The notes under the pieces: model-generated
The model's database searches: none
What the model was told of the DNA's origin: nothing
Seen by the model: only the letters and a program-made list of their open reading frames with translations
Made by a program: the position numbers and the translations under genes
Part shown: piece after piece, positions 23,804 through 24,217 of the stretch
How the letters are laid out: each line of letters begins with the position of its first letter
How positions within the stretch are numbered: the first letter of the stretch is position 1
DNA from: an uncultured Pseudorhodobacter sp.
Lineage (GTDB): Bacteria > Pseudomonadota > Alphaproteobacteria > Rhodobacterales > Rhodobacteraceae
Reading direction: 5' to 3'
Assembly (NCBI GenBank): GCA_937910975.1
Contig: CALEMZ010000116.1
Coordinates: forward strand, 1-24,217
DNA length: 24,217 nt

Positions 23804-24217
23804 GCCCGTATCGCCTCCGCTGCCTGTACGGCCAACCGCCTCGCCTGTTCGGCCCCCGCAAGATAAGGCAACGGCCACGACCCTGCGCTATCACCAAGCG
23901 TTAGGGCTGCGTGCAATGTCCAATATGGGTTCGCCAGATGTGGGCGCGCAAGGCATACCAGATCGGCGCGGCCCGCCATGAGTATTGAGTTGATGTGGTC
24001 CGGCTCAAAGATATTACCGACCGCCATGGTCTTGATCCCGGCCTCATTGCGAATGCGGTCGCTGAACGGGGTCTGGAACATGCGGCCATAGACCGGGCGC
24101 GCTTCGGTGCTGGTTTGACCAGCGGAAACATCAATAATATCAGCCCCCGCGGCACTGAACATCCGCGCGATATCTACGGCGTCTTGGGGCGTCACGCCCT
24201 CATCGCCCAGCCAGTCA
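23800..24217 (-). CDS. 2-aminobenzoyl-CoA (or salicylyl-CoA) monooxygenase/reductase, C-terminal OYE domain (partial)
   Basis: C-terminal 138 codons of a gene running in from the right edge. The visible part is an old-yellow-enzyme-type FMN domain: DWLGDEGVTPQDAVDIARMF, AGADIIDVSAGQTS, MFQTPFSDRIRNEAGIKTM, and the phosphate-binding end GRADLVCLARPHLANPYWTLHAA. The NPYWTLHAA ending resembles the bifunctional salicylyl-CoA 5-hydroxylase / 2-aminobenzoyl-CoA monooxygenase-reductase family, fusions with an N-terminal FAD hydroxylase. That N-terminus is outside the window, so the fusion is inferred from family and operon. A stand-alone OYE reductase is the alternative. Confidence 0.82.
   Translation of the reverse strand, partial: DWLGDEGVTPQDAVDIARMFSAAGADIIDVSAGQTSTEARPVYGRMFQTPFSDRIRNEAGIKTMAVGNIFEPDHINSILMAGRADLVCLARPHLANPYWTLHAALTLGDSAGSWPLPYLAGAEQARRLAVQAAEAIRA

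Noticed and set aside
1..24217. CRISPR arrays, tRNA or rRNA genes, prophage or integrase genes
   Set aside because: None seen: no regularly spaced repeats, no cloverleaf with CCA-type end noticed by eye, no recombinase motifs. A covariance-model search could still reveal a small RNA.

Overview
The window looks like chromosomal DNA of a Rhodobacteraceae (roseobacter-type) alphaproteobacterium. The reasons are the moderately high GC content, the protein families, and the gene order rsmB - heparinase-like - purH - lspA - DUF3035 lipoprotein - two M16 peptidases, which I recall as typical of that family. No rRNA, tRNA, CRISPR array, transposase, integrase or phage gene is visible. No gene-free stretch exceeds 300 bases.

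Layout. (1) 1-1613: a cysQ fragment on the minus strand diverges from a lone polysaccharide-export ABC permease. A perfect 14-bp palindrome lies on the permease's predicted promoter. (2) 1607-13885, minus strand: a long housekeeping run. In transcription order it is rsmB, a heparinase II/III-family protein, purH, lspA, a DUF3035 lipoprotein, two M16 peptidase subunits, mutL, rmuC and a HutD/Ves-family gene. Many junctions are ATGA overlaps or gaps of a few bases. It is interrupted at 12.4-12.6 kb by a palindromic intergenic element and a possible 28-residue ORF on the opposite strand. (3) 13961-18097, plus strand: an SDHAF4-like succinate dehydrogenase assembly factor, 4-hydroxyphenylpyruvate dioxygenase (tyrosine catabolism) and monomeric NADP-isocitrate dehydrogenase, closed by a strong hairpin. 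(4) 18157-24217, minus strand: a compact eight-gene operon, cut by the window edge at its upstream end, for aerobic 2-aminobenzoate (anthranilate) breakdown through CoA thioesters.

How the last operon should work. The ligase makes 2-aminobenzoyl-CoA. The flavin monooxygenase/reductase (only its old-yellow-enzyme-like C-terminus is in the window) hydroxylates and reduces the ring. The acyl-CoA dehydrogenase, crotonase and SDR would then carry the non-aromatic CoA ester through a beta-oxidation-like sequence. A Rid-family protein probably removes the amino group from an enamine/imine intermediate, a 4HBT-type thioesterase releases CoA, and a MarR repressor controls the set. The upper pathway is known from Azoarcus evansii. 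The lower steps are not settled to my knowledge, and they contain the most interesting sequence features here: a Rid protein without the canonical arginine and a crotonase without either canonical glutamate.

All calls were made by reading translations and bases by eye. No database search or folding calculation was run.
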